From the NCBI RefSeq assembly GCF_018614205.1, contig NZ_JAGGOS010000023.1:1-33174 (forward strand): DNA of 33,174 nucleotides, given 5' to 3'. The notes below the pieces were generated by a model. That model saw only the letters and a list, made by a program, of their open reading frames with translations. It did not search any database and was not told the DNA's origin. The translations under genes were made by a program, and so were the position numbers. This document shows positions 5,893 to 14,331 of the stretch, piece by piece (within the stretch, counting starts at the first letter, position 1; every line of letters begins with the position of its first letter). The DNA comes from Streptomyces sp. ISL-36. GTDB lineage: Bacteria > Actinomycetota > Actinomycetes > Streptomycetales > Streptomycetaceae.

Positions 5893-7323
5893 TCAGGCCC
5901 GCTCGGCGCCACCGAGGTGGTGCACCCGGACCATGTTCGTGGTGCCGGGGACGCCGGGGGGCGAGCCGGCCGTGATGACCATGGTGTCGCCCTCGTTGTA
6001 GCGCTGGAGCTTCAGCAGCTCCGCGTCGACCAGGTCGACCATCGCGTCGGTCGTCTCCACGAACGGGGCGAGGAAGGACTCCACGCCCCAGCTCAGGGTG
6101 AGCTGGTTGCGGGTCGACTCGTCCGTGGTGAACGCCAGGATCGGCTGCGACGCGCGGTAGCGGGACAGGCGGCGGGCGGTGTCACCGGACTTGGTGAAGG
6201 CGATCAGCGCCTTGCCGCCCAGGAAGTCCGCGATCTCGGCGGCCGCGCGGGCCACCGAGCCGCCCTGCGTACGCGGCTTCTTGCCGGGCACGAGCGGCTG
6301 CAGGCCCTTGGAGAGCAGCTCCTCCTCGGCCGCGACGACGATCTTCGACATCGTCTTCACGGTCTCGATCGGGTACGCGCCGACGGACGACTCCGCCGAC
6401 AGCATGACCGCGTCCGCGCCGTCCAGGATCGCGTTGGCCACGTCGGAGGCCTCGGCACGCGTGGGGCGGGAGTTGGTGATCATCGACTCCATCATCTGGG
6501 TGGCGACGATGACCGGCTTGGCGTTGCGGCGGCACATCTCCACGAGGCGCTTCTGCACCATCGGGACCTTCTCCAGCGGGTACTCCACCGCCAGGTCGCC
6601 ACGGGCCACCATGACCGCGTCGAAGGCGGCGACGACGCCCTCCATGTTCTCGACGGCCTGCGGCTTCTCGACCTTGGCGATGACGGGGACCCGGCGGCCC
6701 TCCTCGTCCATCACCTTGTGGACGTCCTTGACGTCGCTGGCGTCACGGACGAAGGAGAGCGCGACCATGTCGCAGCCCATGCGGAGCGCGAAGCGGAGGT
6801 CCTCGACGTCCTTCTCCGACAGGGCCGGCACGTTGACCGCCGCGCCGGGCAGGTTGATGCCCTTGTGGTCGGAGATGACGCCGCCCTCGACGACGATCGT
6901 CTTGACCCGCTGGCCCTCCACCTCCACGACCCGCAGCTCGACGTTGCCGTCGTTGATCAGGACCTGGTCGCCCTTGGAGACATCGCCGGGCAGACCCTTG
7001 TACGTGGTGCCGCAGATGGACTTGTCACCCGGGACGTCCTCGGTGGTGATGGTGAACTCGTCACCGCGCACCAGCTCGACGGGACCCTCCGCGAAGGTCT
7101 CCAGCCGGATCTTGGGGCCCTGGAGGTCGGCGAGCACGCCGACGGCGCGGCCGGTGTCCGCCACCGCCCTGCGGAGACGGTCGTACCGCTCCTGGTGCTC
7201 GGCCTGGGTCCCGTGGCTCATGTTGAATCGGGCCACGTTCATGCCGGCCTCGATGAGAGCCTTCAGCTGCTCATACGAGTCGACGGCGGGGCCCAGCGTG
7301 CAGACGATTTTGGAACGGCGCAT
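5893..7323 (-). CDS. pyk: Pyruvate kinase
   Basis: 476 residues, the usual bacterial length. It converts phosphoenolpyruvate and ADP to pyruvate and ATP at the end of glycolysis in the cytoplasm. Landmarks are MRRSKIVCTLGPA at the N-terminus, ARFNMSHG for substrate binding, the B domain with KGDQVLINDGNV, the active-site IAKVEKPQAVENMEG, MVARGDLAVE, and VATQMMESMI followed by PTRAEASDVANAILDGADAVML. The start at 7323 matches the family. The GTG nine codons upstream would add MKQTDRIRL, which lacks family support. Upstream AGGA at 7332-7335 could be the ribosome site, or part of a TAGGAT -10 box. It lies 82 bp downstream of ackA on the same strand. By synteny it corresponds to S. coelicolor pyk2, from memory. 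Confidence 0.96.
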   Translation of the reverse strand: MRRSKIVCTLGPAVDSYEQLKALIEAGMNVARFNMSHGTQAEHQERYDRLRRAVADTGRAVGVLADLQGPKIRLETFAEGPVELVRGDEFTITTEDVPGDKSICGTTYKGLPGDVSKGDQVLINDGNVELRVVEVEGQRVKTIVVEGGVISDHKGINLPGAAVNVPALSEKDVEDLRFALRMGCDMVALSFVRDASDVKDVHKVMDEEGRRVPVIAKVEKPQAVENMEGVVAAFDAVMVARGDLAVEYPLEKVPMVQKRLVEMCRRNAKPVIVATQMMESMITNSRPTRAEASDVANAILDGADAVMLSAESSVGAYPIETVKTMSKIVVAAEEELLSKGLQPLVPGKKPRTQGGSVARAAAEIADFLGGKALIAFTKSGDTARRLSRYRASQPILAFTTDESTRNQLTLSWGVESFLAPFVETTDAMVDLVDAELLKLQRYNEGDTMVITAGSPPGVPGTTNMVRVHHLGGAERA

Positions 7324-7330
7324 GAGGCGG

Positions 7331-7364
7331 ATCCTATCGGTTTGTTTCACTGCGGAATATTCCG
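7331..7364 (-). promoter_or_regulatory. Candidate pyk promoter with overlapping palindrome
   Basis: Reading the minus strand, TAGGAT (7336-7331) is a good -10 box only seven bases before the pyk ATG, which would give a nearly leaderless transcript. The perfect 12-bp palindrome CGGAATATTCCG (7353-7364) covers the -35 position 17 bp upstream. It could be an operator controlling pyk apart from pta-ackA. The -35 sequence itself is poor. Confidence 0.4.
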
Positions 7365-7405
7365 GCTGGCGGAAAGTACAAATGGGCGGAGGTCCGCTCA
7401 GGCGT

Positions 7406-8671
7406 TCACTCTCCGCGCACCAGCGCGTAGCTCTGCCTGGCGATCTCCAGCTCCTCGTCCGTCGGCACCACGGCGACCGCCACCCGCGCGTACTCCGGCG
7501 AGATCAGGCGCGCCTCGTCGGATCGTACGGAGTTCAGTTCGGCGTCCACCGCGAGGCCCAGCTCCTCCAGACCGGCGATCGCAGCTTCCCGCACCGGAGC
7601 CGCGTTCTCGCCGACACCCGCCGTGAACACCACCGCGTCCACCCGCCCGAGTACCGCGTAGTACGCCCCGATGTACTTCTTGAGCCGGTGGATGTAGATG
7701 TCGAAGGCGAGCCGGGCCCGCTCGTCGCCCTCGTCGATCCGGCGGCGGATCTCCCGCATGTCGTTGTCGCCGCACAGCCCGACGAGGCCGCTCTTCTTGT
7801 TGAGCAGGACGTCCACATCGTCCTCGGACATGCCCGCGACCCGCTTGAGGTGGAAGGTGACCGCCGGGTCGATGTCGCCCGAGCGGGTGCCCATGACCAG
7901 GCCCTCCAGCGGCGTCAGACCCATCGAGGTGTCCACGCACCGACCGCCCCGGACGGCCGAGGCGGAGGCCCCGTTGCCCAGGTGCAGCACGATCACGTTC
8001 ACCTCCTCCGGCGCCCTGCCCAGCAGCTTCGCCGTCTCGCGCGAGACGTACGCGTGCGAGGTGCCGTGGAACCCGTACCGCCGGATGCGGTGCGCGTCCG
8101 CGGTCTCCACGTCGATCGCGTAACGCGCCGCCGACTCCGGCATCGTCGTGTGGAAGGCGGTGTCGAAGACCGCCACCTGCGGCAGATCGGGGCGCAGATC
8201 CATCGCCGTACGGATACCCGTGAGGTTGGCGGGATTGTGCAGCGGCGCCACCGGGACGAGCCGCTCGATCTCCGCGAGCACCGCGTCGTCGATCACGGTC
8301 GGGGCGGAGAACCGCAGCCCGCCGTGGACCACCCGGTGGCCGATCGCGGCCAGCTCCGGGGAGTCCAGACCCAGGCCGTCCGCCGCCAGCTCCTCGGCCA
8401 CCGACTTCAGCGCGGCCGCGTGGTCGGCGATCGGGCCGGTCCTCTCGCGCCTGGAGGCGCCGCCGCCCTGGAGCGGGGTGTGGACGAGCCGCGAGTTCCC
8501 CTCACCGATCCGCTCCACCAGGCCGACCGCGAGCCGGCTGCCGTCCCGCATCTCCAGGAGCTGGTACTTCACCGACGACGAGCCGGAGTTGAGGACGAGG
8601 ACACGCGAGGCGGGACGGGCCGAGCGAAGCTCGTCGGACGGGGCGGTGGCGGGAGACGGGTGGGCGGTCAT
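7406..8671 (-). CDS. ackA: Acetate kinase
   Basis: 421 residues. It catalyses acetyl phosphate + ADP to acetate + ATP, the second step of acetate overflow, and is reversible for acetate activation. After a nonconserved 22-residue N-terminus come the ASKHA-fold signatures: VLVLNSGSSSVKYQLLEM, IGHRVVHGG, FHTTMPESAARYAI, GFHGTSHAYV, VIVLHLGNGASASAV, GLTPLEGLVMGTRSGDIDPA and VFTAGVGENA. The ATG overlaps the pta stop as ATGA (8668-8671) with AGGAGC upstream, so it is translationally coupled to pta. The product uses the acetyl phosphate made by the preceding enzyme. Confidence 0.96.
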   Translation of the reverse strand: MTAHPSPATAPSDELRSARPASRVLVLNSGSSSVKYQLLEMRDGSRLAVGLVERIGEGNSRLVHTPLQGGGASRRERTGPIADHAAALKSVAEELAADGLGLDSPELAAIGHRVVHGGLRFSAPTVIDDAVLAEIERLVPVAPLHNPANLTGIRTAMDLRPDLPQVAVFDTAFHTTMPESAARYAIDVETADAHRIRRYGFHGTSHAYVSRETAKLLGRAPEEVNVIVLHLGNGASASAVRGGRCVDTSMGLTPLEGLVMGTRSGDIDPAVTFHLKRVAGMSEDDVDVLLNKKSGLVGLCGDNDMREIRRRIDEGDERARLAFDIYIHRLKKYIGAYYAVLGRVDAVVFTAGVGENAAPVREAAIAGLEELGLAVDAELNSVRSDEARLISPEYARVAVAVVPTDEELEIARQSYALVRGE

Positions 8672-10767
8672 GCGGGGAGCTCCTGACCCTGTGCGGGGAC
8701 CTGGGACTGGATCGCCGTGATGGCGACCGTGTTGACGATGTCGCTGACGAGCGCGCCGCGCGAGAGGTCGTTCACGGGCTTGCGCAGACCCTGCAGGACA
8801 GGGCCGACGGCCACGGCGCCGGCCGAACGCTGCACGGCCTTGTAGGTGTTGTTGCCGGTGTTGAGGTCCGGGAAGATCAGCACGCTCGCCTGCCCGGCCA
8901 CCTCCGACCCCGGCAGCTTGGTCGCGGCGACGGACGGCTCGACCGCCGCGTCGTACTGGATGGGCCCCTCGATCCGCAGCTCCGGGCGGGACTCCCGTAC
9001 CCGCTTGGTCGCCTCGCGCACCTTGTCGACGTCCGCGCCGGAACCGGAGGTGCCGGTGGAGTACGAGAGCATCGCGATCCGCGGCTCGACACCGAAGCGG
9101 GCCGCGGTCGCCGCCGACTGGACGGCGATGTCGGCGAGCTGCTCGGCGTTCGGGTCCGGATTGACCGCGCAGTCGCCGTACACCAGCACCTTGTCCGCCA
9201 GGCACATGAAGAAGACCGAGGAGACGATCGAGGCGTCCGGCTTCGTCTTGATGATCTCGAAGGCGGGCCGGATGGTGGCGGCGGTGGAGTGGACCGAACC
9301 GGAGACCATGCCGTCGGCCAGCCCCTCCTGGACCATCAGCGTGCCGAAGTAGTTGACGTCCGAGACGACGTCGTACGCGAGCTCCACGGTGACGCCCTTG
9401 TGGGCGCGCAGCTCGGCGTACTTCGCGGCGAAGGAGTCGCGCAGCTCGGAGGTCTGCGGGTCGATCAGCTGGGTCGTGGCCGAGGAGAGGTCGATGCCCA
9501 GGTCGGCGGCCTTCTTACGGATGACCTCGACGTCACCGAGGAGGGTCAGGTCGCAGACGTCCCGGCGCAGCAGCACGTCGGCCGCGCGCAGCACCCGCTC
9601 CTCCGTGCCCTCCGGCAGCACCACCCGGCGCCGGTCGGCGCGGGCCTGCTCGAGAAGTTCGTGCTCGAACATCATCGGGGTGACCCGGCCGCTGCGCGCC
9701 ACCGAGATCCGCTTCAGCAGATCGGCGGTGTCCACGTGCCGCTCGAAGAGACCCAGTGCGGTCTCCGCCTTGCGGGGCGTGGCCGCGTTCAACTTCCCCT
9801 CCAGGGAGAAGAGTTCGGCGGCCGTGGGGAAGCTGTTGCCGGGGACCGAGATGACCGGGGTGCCGGGCGCGAGGCGGGCGGCCAGGGTGAGGATCTCCTC
9901 GCTGGGCCGCTCGTTGAGGGTGAGCAGCACCCCCGCGATGGGCGGCGTGCCGGCCGAGTGGGCGGCGAGGGCGCCCACGACGAGGTCGGCGCGGTCCCCG
10001 GGGGTGACCACCAGACACCCGGGGGTCAGCGCGTTGAGGAAGTTCGGCAGCATCGCGCCGCCGAAGACGAAGTCGAGGGCGTCCCGGGCCAGGCCCGCCT
10101 CGTCGCCGAGCACCACCGAGGCGCCGAGCGCGTGGGTGATCTGGGAGACGGTGGGAGCGGCGAGGGCCGGCTCGTCGGGCAGGACGTAACAGGGCACCGG
10201 CAGCCGGGCCGCCAGCCGCTCGGCGATGGCCGCGCGGTCGTCGGCCGCCACCCGGTTGACGATCATCGCGAGGACGTCGCAGCCGAGACCGTCGTACGCG
10301 CGGAAGGCGTTACGGGCCTCGGCCCGTACGGACTCGGCGGGCTGGCCCTTGCCGCCGACCACGGGTATCACCGAGGCGCCGAACTCGTTGGCGAGGCGGG
10401 CGTTGATCGCCAGCTCGTCGGGGAGCTGGGTGGCCGCGAAGTCCGTACCGAGGACCAGGACGACCTCGTAGTCGCGGGCGACGGCGTGGAAGCGGTCGAC
10501 GAGCCGGGAGACCAGCTCGTCGGTGCCCTGTTCGGCCTGCAGCGCCGACGCCTCGTGGTAGTCCATGCCGTAGACGGTCGCCGGGTCCTGGGAGAGCCGG
10601 TAGCGGGCCCGCAGCAGGTCGAACAGCCGGTCGGGACCGTCGTGCACCAGCGGCCGGAACACCCCCACCCGGTCCACCTGGCGGGTCAGGAGCTCCATGA
10701 CTCCCAGCTCGACGACCTGCCGGCCGTCTCCGCGGTCGATCCCGGTCACGTACACGCTGCGCGTCAC
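8668..10767 (-). CDS. pta: Phosphate acetyltransferase (long, multidomain form)
   Basis: 699 residues, the long E. coli-type architecture. It interconverts acetyl-CoA and acetyl phosphate. Residues 1-220 are a P-loop-like DRTGG-associated region whose nucleotide loop is degenerate (TGIDRGDGRQVVELG, no GKS/T). Residues about 225-340 are the DRTGG domain (FLNALTPGCLVVTPGDRAD, VLLTL). The catalytic PTA_PTB domain occupies about 375-695: RRVVLPEGTEERVLRAAD, DGMVSGSVHSTA, MLSYSTGTSGSG, and FPDLNTGNNTYKAVQR. GTG start with AGGAGA seven bases upstream. First gene of pta-ackA(-pyk), divergent from pfkA. Confidence 0.96.
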   Translation of the reverse strand: MTRSVYVTGIDRGDGRQVVELGVMELLTRQVDRVGVFRPLVHDGPDRLFDLLRARYRLSQDPATVYGMDYHEASALQAEQGTDELVSRLVDRFHAVARDYEVVLVLGTDFAATQLPDELAINARLANEFGASVIPVVGGKGQPAESVRAEARNAFRAYDGLGCDVLAMIVNRVAADDRAAIAERLAARLPVPCYVLPDEPALAAPTVSQITHALGASVVLGDEAGLARDALDFVFGGAMLPNFLNALTPGCLVVTPGDRADLVVGALAAHSAGTPPIAGVLLTLNERPSEEILTLAARLAPGTPVISVPGNSFPTAAELFSLEGKLNAATPRKAETALGLFERHVDTADLLKRISVARSGRVTPMMFEHELLEQARADRRRVVLPEGTEERVLRAADVLLRRDVCDLTLLGDVEVIRKKAADLGIDLSSATTQLIDPQTSELRDSFAAKYAELRAHKGVTVELAYDVVSDVNYFGTLMVQEGLADGMVSGSVHSTAATIRPAFEIIKTKPDASIVSSVFFMCLADKVLVYGDCAVNPDPNAEQLADIAVQSAATAARFGVEPRIAMLSYSTGTSGSGADVDKVREATKRVRESRPELRIEGPIQYDAAVEPSVAATKLPGSEVAGQASVLIFPDLNTGNNTYKAVQRSAGAVAVGPVLQGLRKPVNDLSRGALVSDIVNTVAITAIQSQVPAQGQELPA

Positions 10768-10837
10768 GCCGTGGTCTCCTGTCCAGTCCTGTCAACCGAG
10801 TGTGTTCAAAAAAGCCCGGTAGGGTGGCAATGCCCTC

Positions 10838-10866
10838 TTGACAATACCTCTGCGGGTGGATAGGAC
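10838..10866 (+). promoter_or_regulatory. Sigma-70 type promoter of pfkA
   Basis: TTGACA (10838-10843), 17 bases, TAGGAC (10861-10866) fits the major vegetative sigma factor of Streptomyces. Start of transcription would be near 10873, giving a leader of about 140 bases. On the minus strand the same bases read TTGTCA with TACCGG 17 bp further on, so the pta promoter may share or overlap this -35 element. Confidence 0.65.
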
Positions 10867-11011
10867 GCTTGCCGGACGAAAGGCCGGGAAGAAGGGGACG
10901 AAAGGCCCTCCCGCCGGACGCGCGGAGTGGTCGGGAGCGCGACCGCGAGAGCCGGGCGTGGGAGAATCGGCAGGGCTCACGTACCACTACCCGAGCAGGA
11001 GACACAGCACG

Positions 11012-12037
11012 ATGCGCATCGGAGTTCTCACCGCAGGCGGCGACTGTCCCGGCCTGAACGCAGTGATCCGGTCGGTCGTGCACCGGGCGCTGACCGGACA
11101 CGGCGACGAGGTGATCGGCTTCGAGGACGGGTTCAAGGGTCTCCTGGACGGGCATTACCGGCCCCTCGACCTCGACGCCGTCAGCGGCATCCTCGCCCGC
11201 GGCGGCACCATCCTCGGCTCCGCCCGGCTGGAGCGCAACCGCCTCTCCGAAGCCGCCGAGTCCGCGCCTGAGTTGGCGAAGAAGTACGGCATCGACGTCC
11301 TCATCCCGATCGGCGGCGAGGGCACTCTGACCGCCGCCCGGCTGCTCTCCGACGCCGGCATGCCCGTCGTCGGCGTCCCCAAGACGATCGACAACGACAT
11401 CTCCTCCACCGACCGCACCTTCGGCTTCGACACCGCCGTGGGCGTGGCGACGGAGGCCATAGACCGTCTGAAGACCACTGCCGAGTCCCACCAACGGGTG
11501 ATGGTCGTCGAGGTGATGGGCCGCCACGCAGGATGGATCGCCCTGGAGTCCGGCATGGCCGGCGGCGCCCACGGCATCTGCCTGCCCGAACGCCCCTTCC
11601 AGGTCGACGACCTCGTCAAGATGGTCGAGGAACGCTTCGCACGCGGCAAGAAGTTCGCCGTCGTCTGCGTCGCCGAGGGCGCGCACCCGGCCGAGGGCTC
11701 CATGGAGTACCAGAAGGGCGAGATCGACCAGTACGGTCACGAGCGCTTCCAGGGCATCGGCAACCGGCTCGCGGTCGAGCTGGAGCGCCGCCTCGGCAAG
11801 GAGGCGCGGCCCGTCATCCTCGGGCACGTGCAGCGGGGCGGCACACCGACGGCGTACGACCGGGTGCTCGCCACCCGCTTCGGCTGGCACGCCGTGGAGG
11901 CGGCGCACCGCGGCGAGTTCGGCAGGATGACCGCGCTGCGGGGGACGGACGTCCTCATGGTGCCGCTGGCCGAGGCCGTGACGCGGCTGAAGACCGTGCC
12001 GGAGAGCCGGATGTCCGAGGCCGAGTCGGTCTTCTGA
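11012..12037 (+). CDS. pfkA: 6-phosphofructokinase, ATP-dependent
   Basis: 341 residues, typical of the actinobacterial group. It phosphorylates fructose 6-phosphate to the 1,6-bisphosphate. Motifs: GVLTAGGDCPGLNAVIR, GGEGTLTAARLL at 101-112, PKTIDNDI at 123-130 with Asp127 as catalytic base, MGRHAGWIAL, and GHVQRGGTPTAYDR. Gly104 marks ATP rather than pyrophosphate use, whereas Lys124 is the residue normally seen in pyrophosphate enzymes. This G104/K124 pairing is what I know from Streptomyces ATP-PFKs, which lack simple PEP inhibition. ATG at 11012 follows AGGAGA (10997-11002). By synteny it is the pfkA2 paralogue. A strong terminator follows. Confidence 0.95.
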   Translation: MRIGVLTAGGDCPGLNAVIRSVVHRALTGHGDEVIGFEDGFKGLLDGHYRPLDLDAVSGILARGGTILGSARLERNRLSEAAESAPELAKKYGIDVLIPIGGEGTLTAARLLSDAGMPVVGVPKTIDNDISSTDRTFGFDTAVGVATEAIDRLKTTAESHQRVMVVEVMGRHAGWIALESGMAGGAHGICLPERPFQVDDLVKMVEERFARGKKFAVVCVAEGAHPAEGSMEYQKGEIDQYGHERFQGIGNRLAVELERRLGKEARPVILGHVQRGGTPTAYDRVLATRFGWHAVEAAHRGEFGRMTALRGTDVLMVPLAEAVTRLKTVPESRMSEAESVF

Positions 12038-12078
12038 CCCGGGCCGCCGGCCGGGCCTCGTCCCGGAACCGCTCCGCC

Positions 12079-12121
12079 GAACGGCCCCGGTCGTCTCCCC
12101 CGTGGAGGACCGGGGCCGTTC
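12079..12121. terminator. Terminator after pfkA
   Basis: GAACGGCCCCGGTC (12079-12092) pairs perfectly with GACCGGGGCCGTTC (12108-12121). An inner CTCC/GGAG can pair in the 15-base loop. Confidence 0.88.
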
Positions 12122-12275
12122 GCGTCCCCCGTGGCGTTCCGGCCCCCGACCGGAATTGCCGATTTCACTCTTGAGCCGAACCGCGCGATCAACAAGGCTT
12201 ACGCCTGTCCCGGACATGTCCCAACTCCGTTCGGGCACGTCCGGCGGGCAGGTCACGGGAGGGGCGGGAAGAGTC

Positions 12276-13349
12276 ATGACCGAGGGACACACCGGCGGGC
12301 GGAGCGCGCCGGACCCGCGGGAGGCCACCGATCCCGCCGCGTTCATCGCACAGCTGCAGGCGCTCAAGGACTGGTCCGGGCTGACCTACCGCGAGCTGTC
12401 GGCCCGCGCCGAGGCGGTCGGCGACGTCCTGCCGCGCTCGACGGTGGCGAACATGCTGGCCCGCTCGACCGTGCCCCGCGAGGAGCTCCTCACCGCCTTC
12501 GTCCGCGCCTGCGGGGTGGGACCCGGGGCGCTGGAGTCCTGGCAGGTGGTCCGCAAGGAGCTGGCGGTACGAGGTGTCCACGCGGCGGCGGGTCCGGTGC
12601 TTTCGGCCCCGGCCTTGGAGCGGGACGGCGACGAGGCCGAGGACGGGGACGCGGTGGACGGACCACGGTGGCCCGGTGCGCAGGAGCCCAGGCCGGAACC
12701 CCGGGGCGCGCGCCCCGATCCCGACTCCGACTCCGACTCCGACCCCGACCCACGCCGGCGAATACGCAGGACGCTCGTCGCGCTCGTCGCCGTCGCCGGG
12801 CTCGTCCTCGCCGCGGTCAGCGTGGTCGTCGCCCTCGTCCAGGAGGGCGAGGAGACCGGCCACGGCCCGAAGCGGCTGACGGCACCCGCCGCCGGGGACG
12901 TACGGATCCGGGTGATCGGCTCGGACCTCTGCCTCAACGAGCGCCGCGGTGCCAGGACGGGCCAGGTCCACCAGGTGGAGTGCGCGGGCGCGGACGTCCC
13001 CCGCTACTCGCTCAAGGATCTCGGCGCGGGAACCTGGCAGATCGTCTCCGACCACCCCGACTACGGCCCCGGCTGCTCGGGGATCCCGTCCGGCGGCCGC
13101 ATCCCCGACGCCGCCCTGGAGGACTCGGAGTGCGGCGACCCGACCCGCGTGGAGCGGTTCCGCCTGGAGGCGTTCGGGACCCCGGTCACCGGCTACCGGA
13201 TCGTCCCCGTCGGATCGGCGACCCCCGGCACCTGCGTGACCGTCCTCGGCGACCGCACGGCCCCCTGGTCGAGACTGGCCCAGGCGCCCTGCCGGCCGGA
13301 CGCCCCAGGCCAGCTCTTCAGCTTCGACCGCCGGGCCACGGCCCCCTAG
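12276..13349 (+). CDS. HTH-domain membrane protein with extracytoplasmic C-terminal domain
   Basis: 357 residues. Residues about 20-95 form an XRE-like helix-turn-helix region (AFIAQLQALKDWSGLTYREL, then LPRSTVANMLARSTVPREELL). A variable acidic linker follows, ending in a DSDSDSDPDP run. One transmembrane helix (about 168-190, LVALVAVAGLVLAAVSVVVALV) precedes a roughly 150-residue outer domain with eight cysteines and a layout (DLCLNERRG...GQVHQVECAG) that recalls beta-trefoil carbohydrate-binding modules. Such one-TM HTH proteins are common in Streptomyces and may relay an envelope signal to DNA; ligand and targets are unknown. The ATG is chosen for the GGGAGGGGCGGGAAGAG purine stretch just upstream. 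The 238-bp upstream gap holds the pfkA terminator and a GGACATGTCC palindrome (12212-12221). Confidence 0.75.
   Translation: MTEGHTGGRSAPDPREATDPAAFIAQLQALKDWSGLTYRELSARAEAVGDVLPRSTVANMLARSTVPREELLTAFVRACGVGPGALESWQVVRKELAVRGVHAAAGPVLSAPALERDGDEAEDGDAVDGPRWPGAQEPRPEPRGARPDPDSDSDSDPDPRRRIRRTLVALVAVAGLVLAAVSVVVALVQEGEETGHGPKRLTAPAAGDVRIRVIGSDLCLNERRGARTGQVHQVECAGADVPRYSLKDLGAGTWQIVSDHPDYGPGCSGIPSGGRIPDAALEDSECGDPTRVERFRLEAFGTPVTGYRIVPVGSATPGTCVTVLGDRTAPWSRLAQAPCRPDAPGQLFSFDRRATAP
12717..12749 (+). repeat. Hexanucleotide tandem repeat GACTCC
   Basis: Units GATCCC, GACTCC x3, GACCCC, GAC encode alternating Asp-Ser/Pro in the linker before the transmembrane helix. Confidence 0.65.
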
Positions 13350-13408
13350 TAGGCGTGACGGGGAGACGAGCGGATCCTGCGGTATCCCGAGTCGTGACCG
13401 GACAGTCC

Positions 13409-14224
13409 TCACCTCGCCTCGGTGTGGAACGCCTTCCGGCCTTTCACCATCCAGGCCCGGGCGGTGAGTGCGATAGAACCGTCCAACCCCCTGGGGGCAG
13501 CCGAGCTGAGCGCGTCACGCACTCGGCCCCGCTCGGCCGGGGTGAGGGTGGCCAGGTAGCTCGGTGCAGGGCCCTGCCCCGCCAGGAAGGGCTCCCACAG
13601 ATCGGCGAAGTCGGCGAAGACGGTCGGCACCTCGATCGAGGCGGTCGACACGTCAACGAGTCCCACGTCAGCCCACACCGCGCGCAACCGCTCCGGCCGG
13701 CACACCCGGAACCGGCGGCCCTCGTCCAGTGCGGCCGCGGACGGATCCACCTCGATGACGGCGTCCCAGAATCGGCGAACGAAGCCCATGCCGTCGGCGT
13801 AGTCCCACACATACGCCGCGATCAGGCCACCTGGCCGGACCACTCGGGTCATTTCGGCCACCGCCGCGGTGGGCACGGCAAAGAAGTTCAGGGCCAGACC
13901 GCTGATGACAAGGTCACACGCTTCAGCGCGCACGGGAAGCGACATCGCGTCTGCCACGATGAAGTGCGTCGAGACGGGAGCAGTGGTGCGGGCTGAGCCC
14001 ACAAACCCCTCGGACCGGTCGATTCCCACCATCTGTCGGGGCCGGCGCCGGGCGGCTACCACAGCCGACAGCACACCGGTACCGCATCCCACGTCCACGC
14101 ACCTCAGGCCATCCGCGCAGTTGAGCCACGCCGTGAAGTCCTCCGCGACAGGCCGGCTCCACCGACCCATGTACCGCTCGTACGCGGCCCCGGCCTCCCA
14201 CACGTCCGATCCCCGCTTCTTCAT
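13409..14224 (-). CDS. Class I SAM-dependent methyltransferase
   Basis: 271 residues. A short N-terminal region (AYERYMGRWSRPVAEDFTAWL) is followed by the Rossmann motif I CVDVGCGTGVLSAVVAAR at about 42-59, acidic motif II GIDRSEG, and FIVADAMSLPVRAEACDLVISGLALNFF with EMTRVVRPGGLIAAYVWDY. The substrate cannot be predicted. It resembles small-molecule or ubiquinone/menaquinone-type (Methyltransf_11/25) enzymes. The ATG at 14224 has no clean ribosome site, and a 13-bp direct repeat spans it. The sequence appears somewhat less GC-biased at third positions than its neighbours, which could reflect acquisition; I have not computed this. It is last in a minus-strand set after the phosphatase and HTH genes, 107 bp apart. 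Confidence 0.88.
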   Translation of the reverse strand: MKKRGSDVWEAGAAYERYMGRWSRPVAEDFTAWLNCADGLRCVDVGCGTGVLSAVVAARRRPRQMVGIDRSEGFVGSARTTAPVSTHFIVADAMSLPVRAEACDLVISGLALNFFAVPTAAVAEMTRVVRPGGLIAAYVWDYADGMGFVRRFWDAVIEVDPSAAALDEGRRFRVCRPERLRAVWADVGLVDVSTASIEVPTVFADFADLWEPFLAGQGPAPSYLATLTPAERGRVRDALSSAAPRGLDGSIALTARAWMVKGRKAFHTEAR

Positions 14225-14244
14225 GGCCCTACGATCCCCGCTTC
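14207..14244. repeat. 13-bp direct repeat spanning the methyltransferase start
   Basis: CGATCCCCGCTTC occurs at 14207-14219 and 14232-14244, a 25-bp spacing that brackets the ATG at 14224-14222. It may be a small duplication, and may have created a second purine-rich start context. Confidence 0.6.
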
Positions 14245-14331
14245 AGTGCCTCACGAGTCGCAGGCACGCGAGTCCGGCCGGCGGCTCAGGACAAGTGGAG
14301 GAAGCAGGTGGAGCCCGGTTACGGGACACCC

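Noticed and set aside
12212..12221. GGACATGTCC palindrome before the HTH membrane protein
   Set aside because: Only 10 bp and GC-rich; it could occur by chance and I have no further support for an operator.
12102..12275. N-terminal extension of the HTH membrane protein
   Set aside because: It would start inside the pfkA terminator; the ATG at 12276 follows a purine-rich ribosome site.
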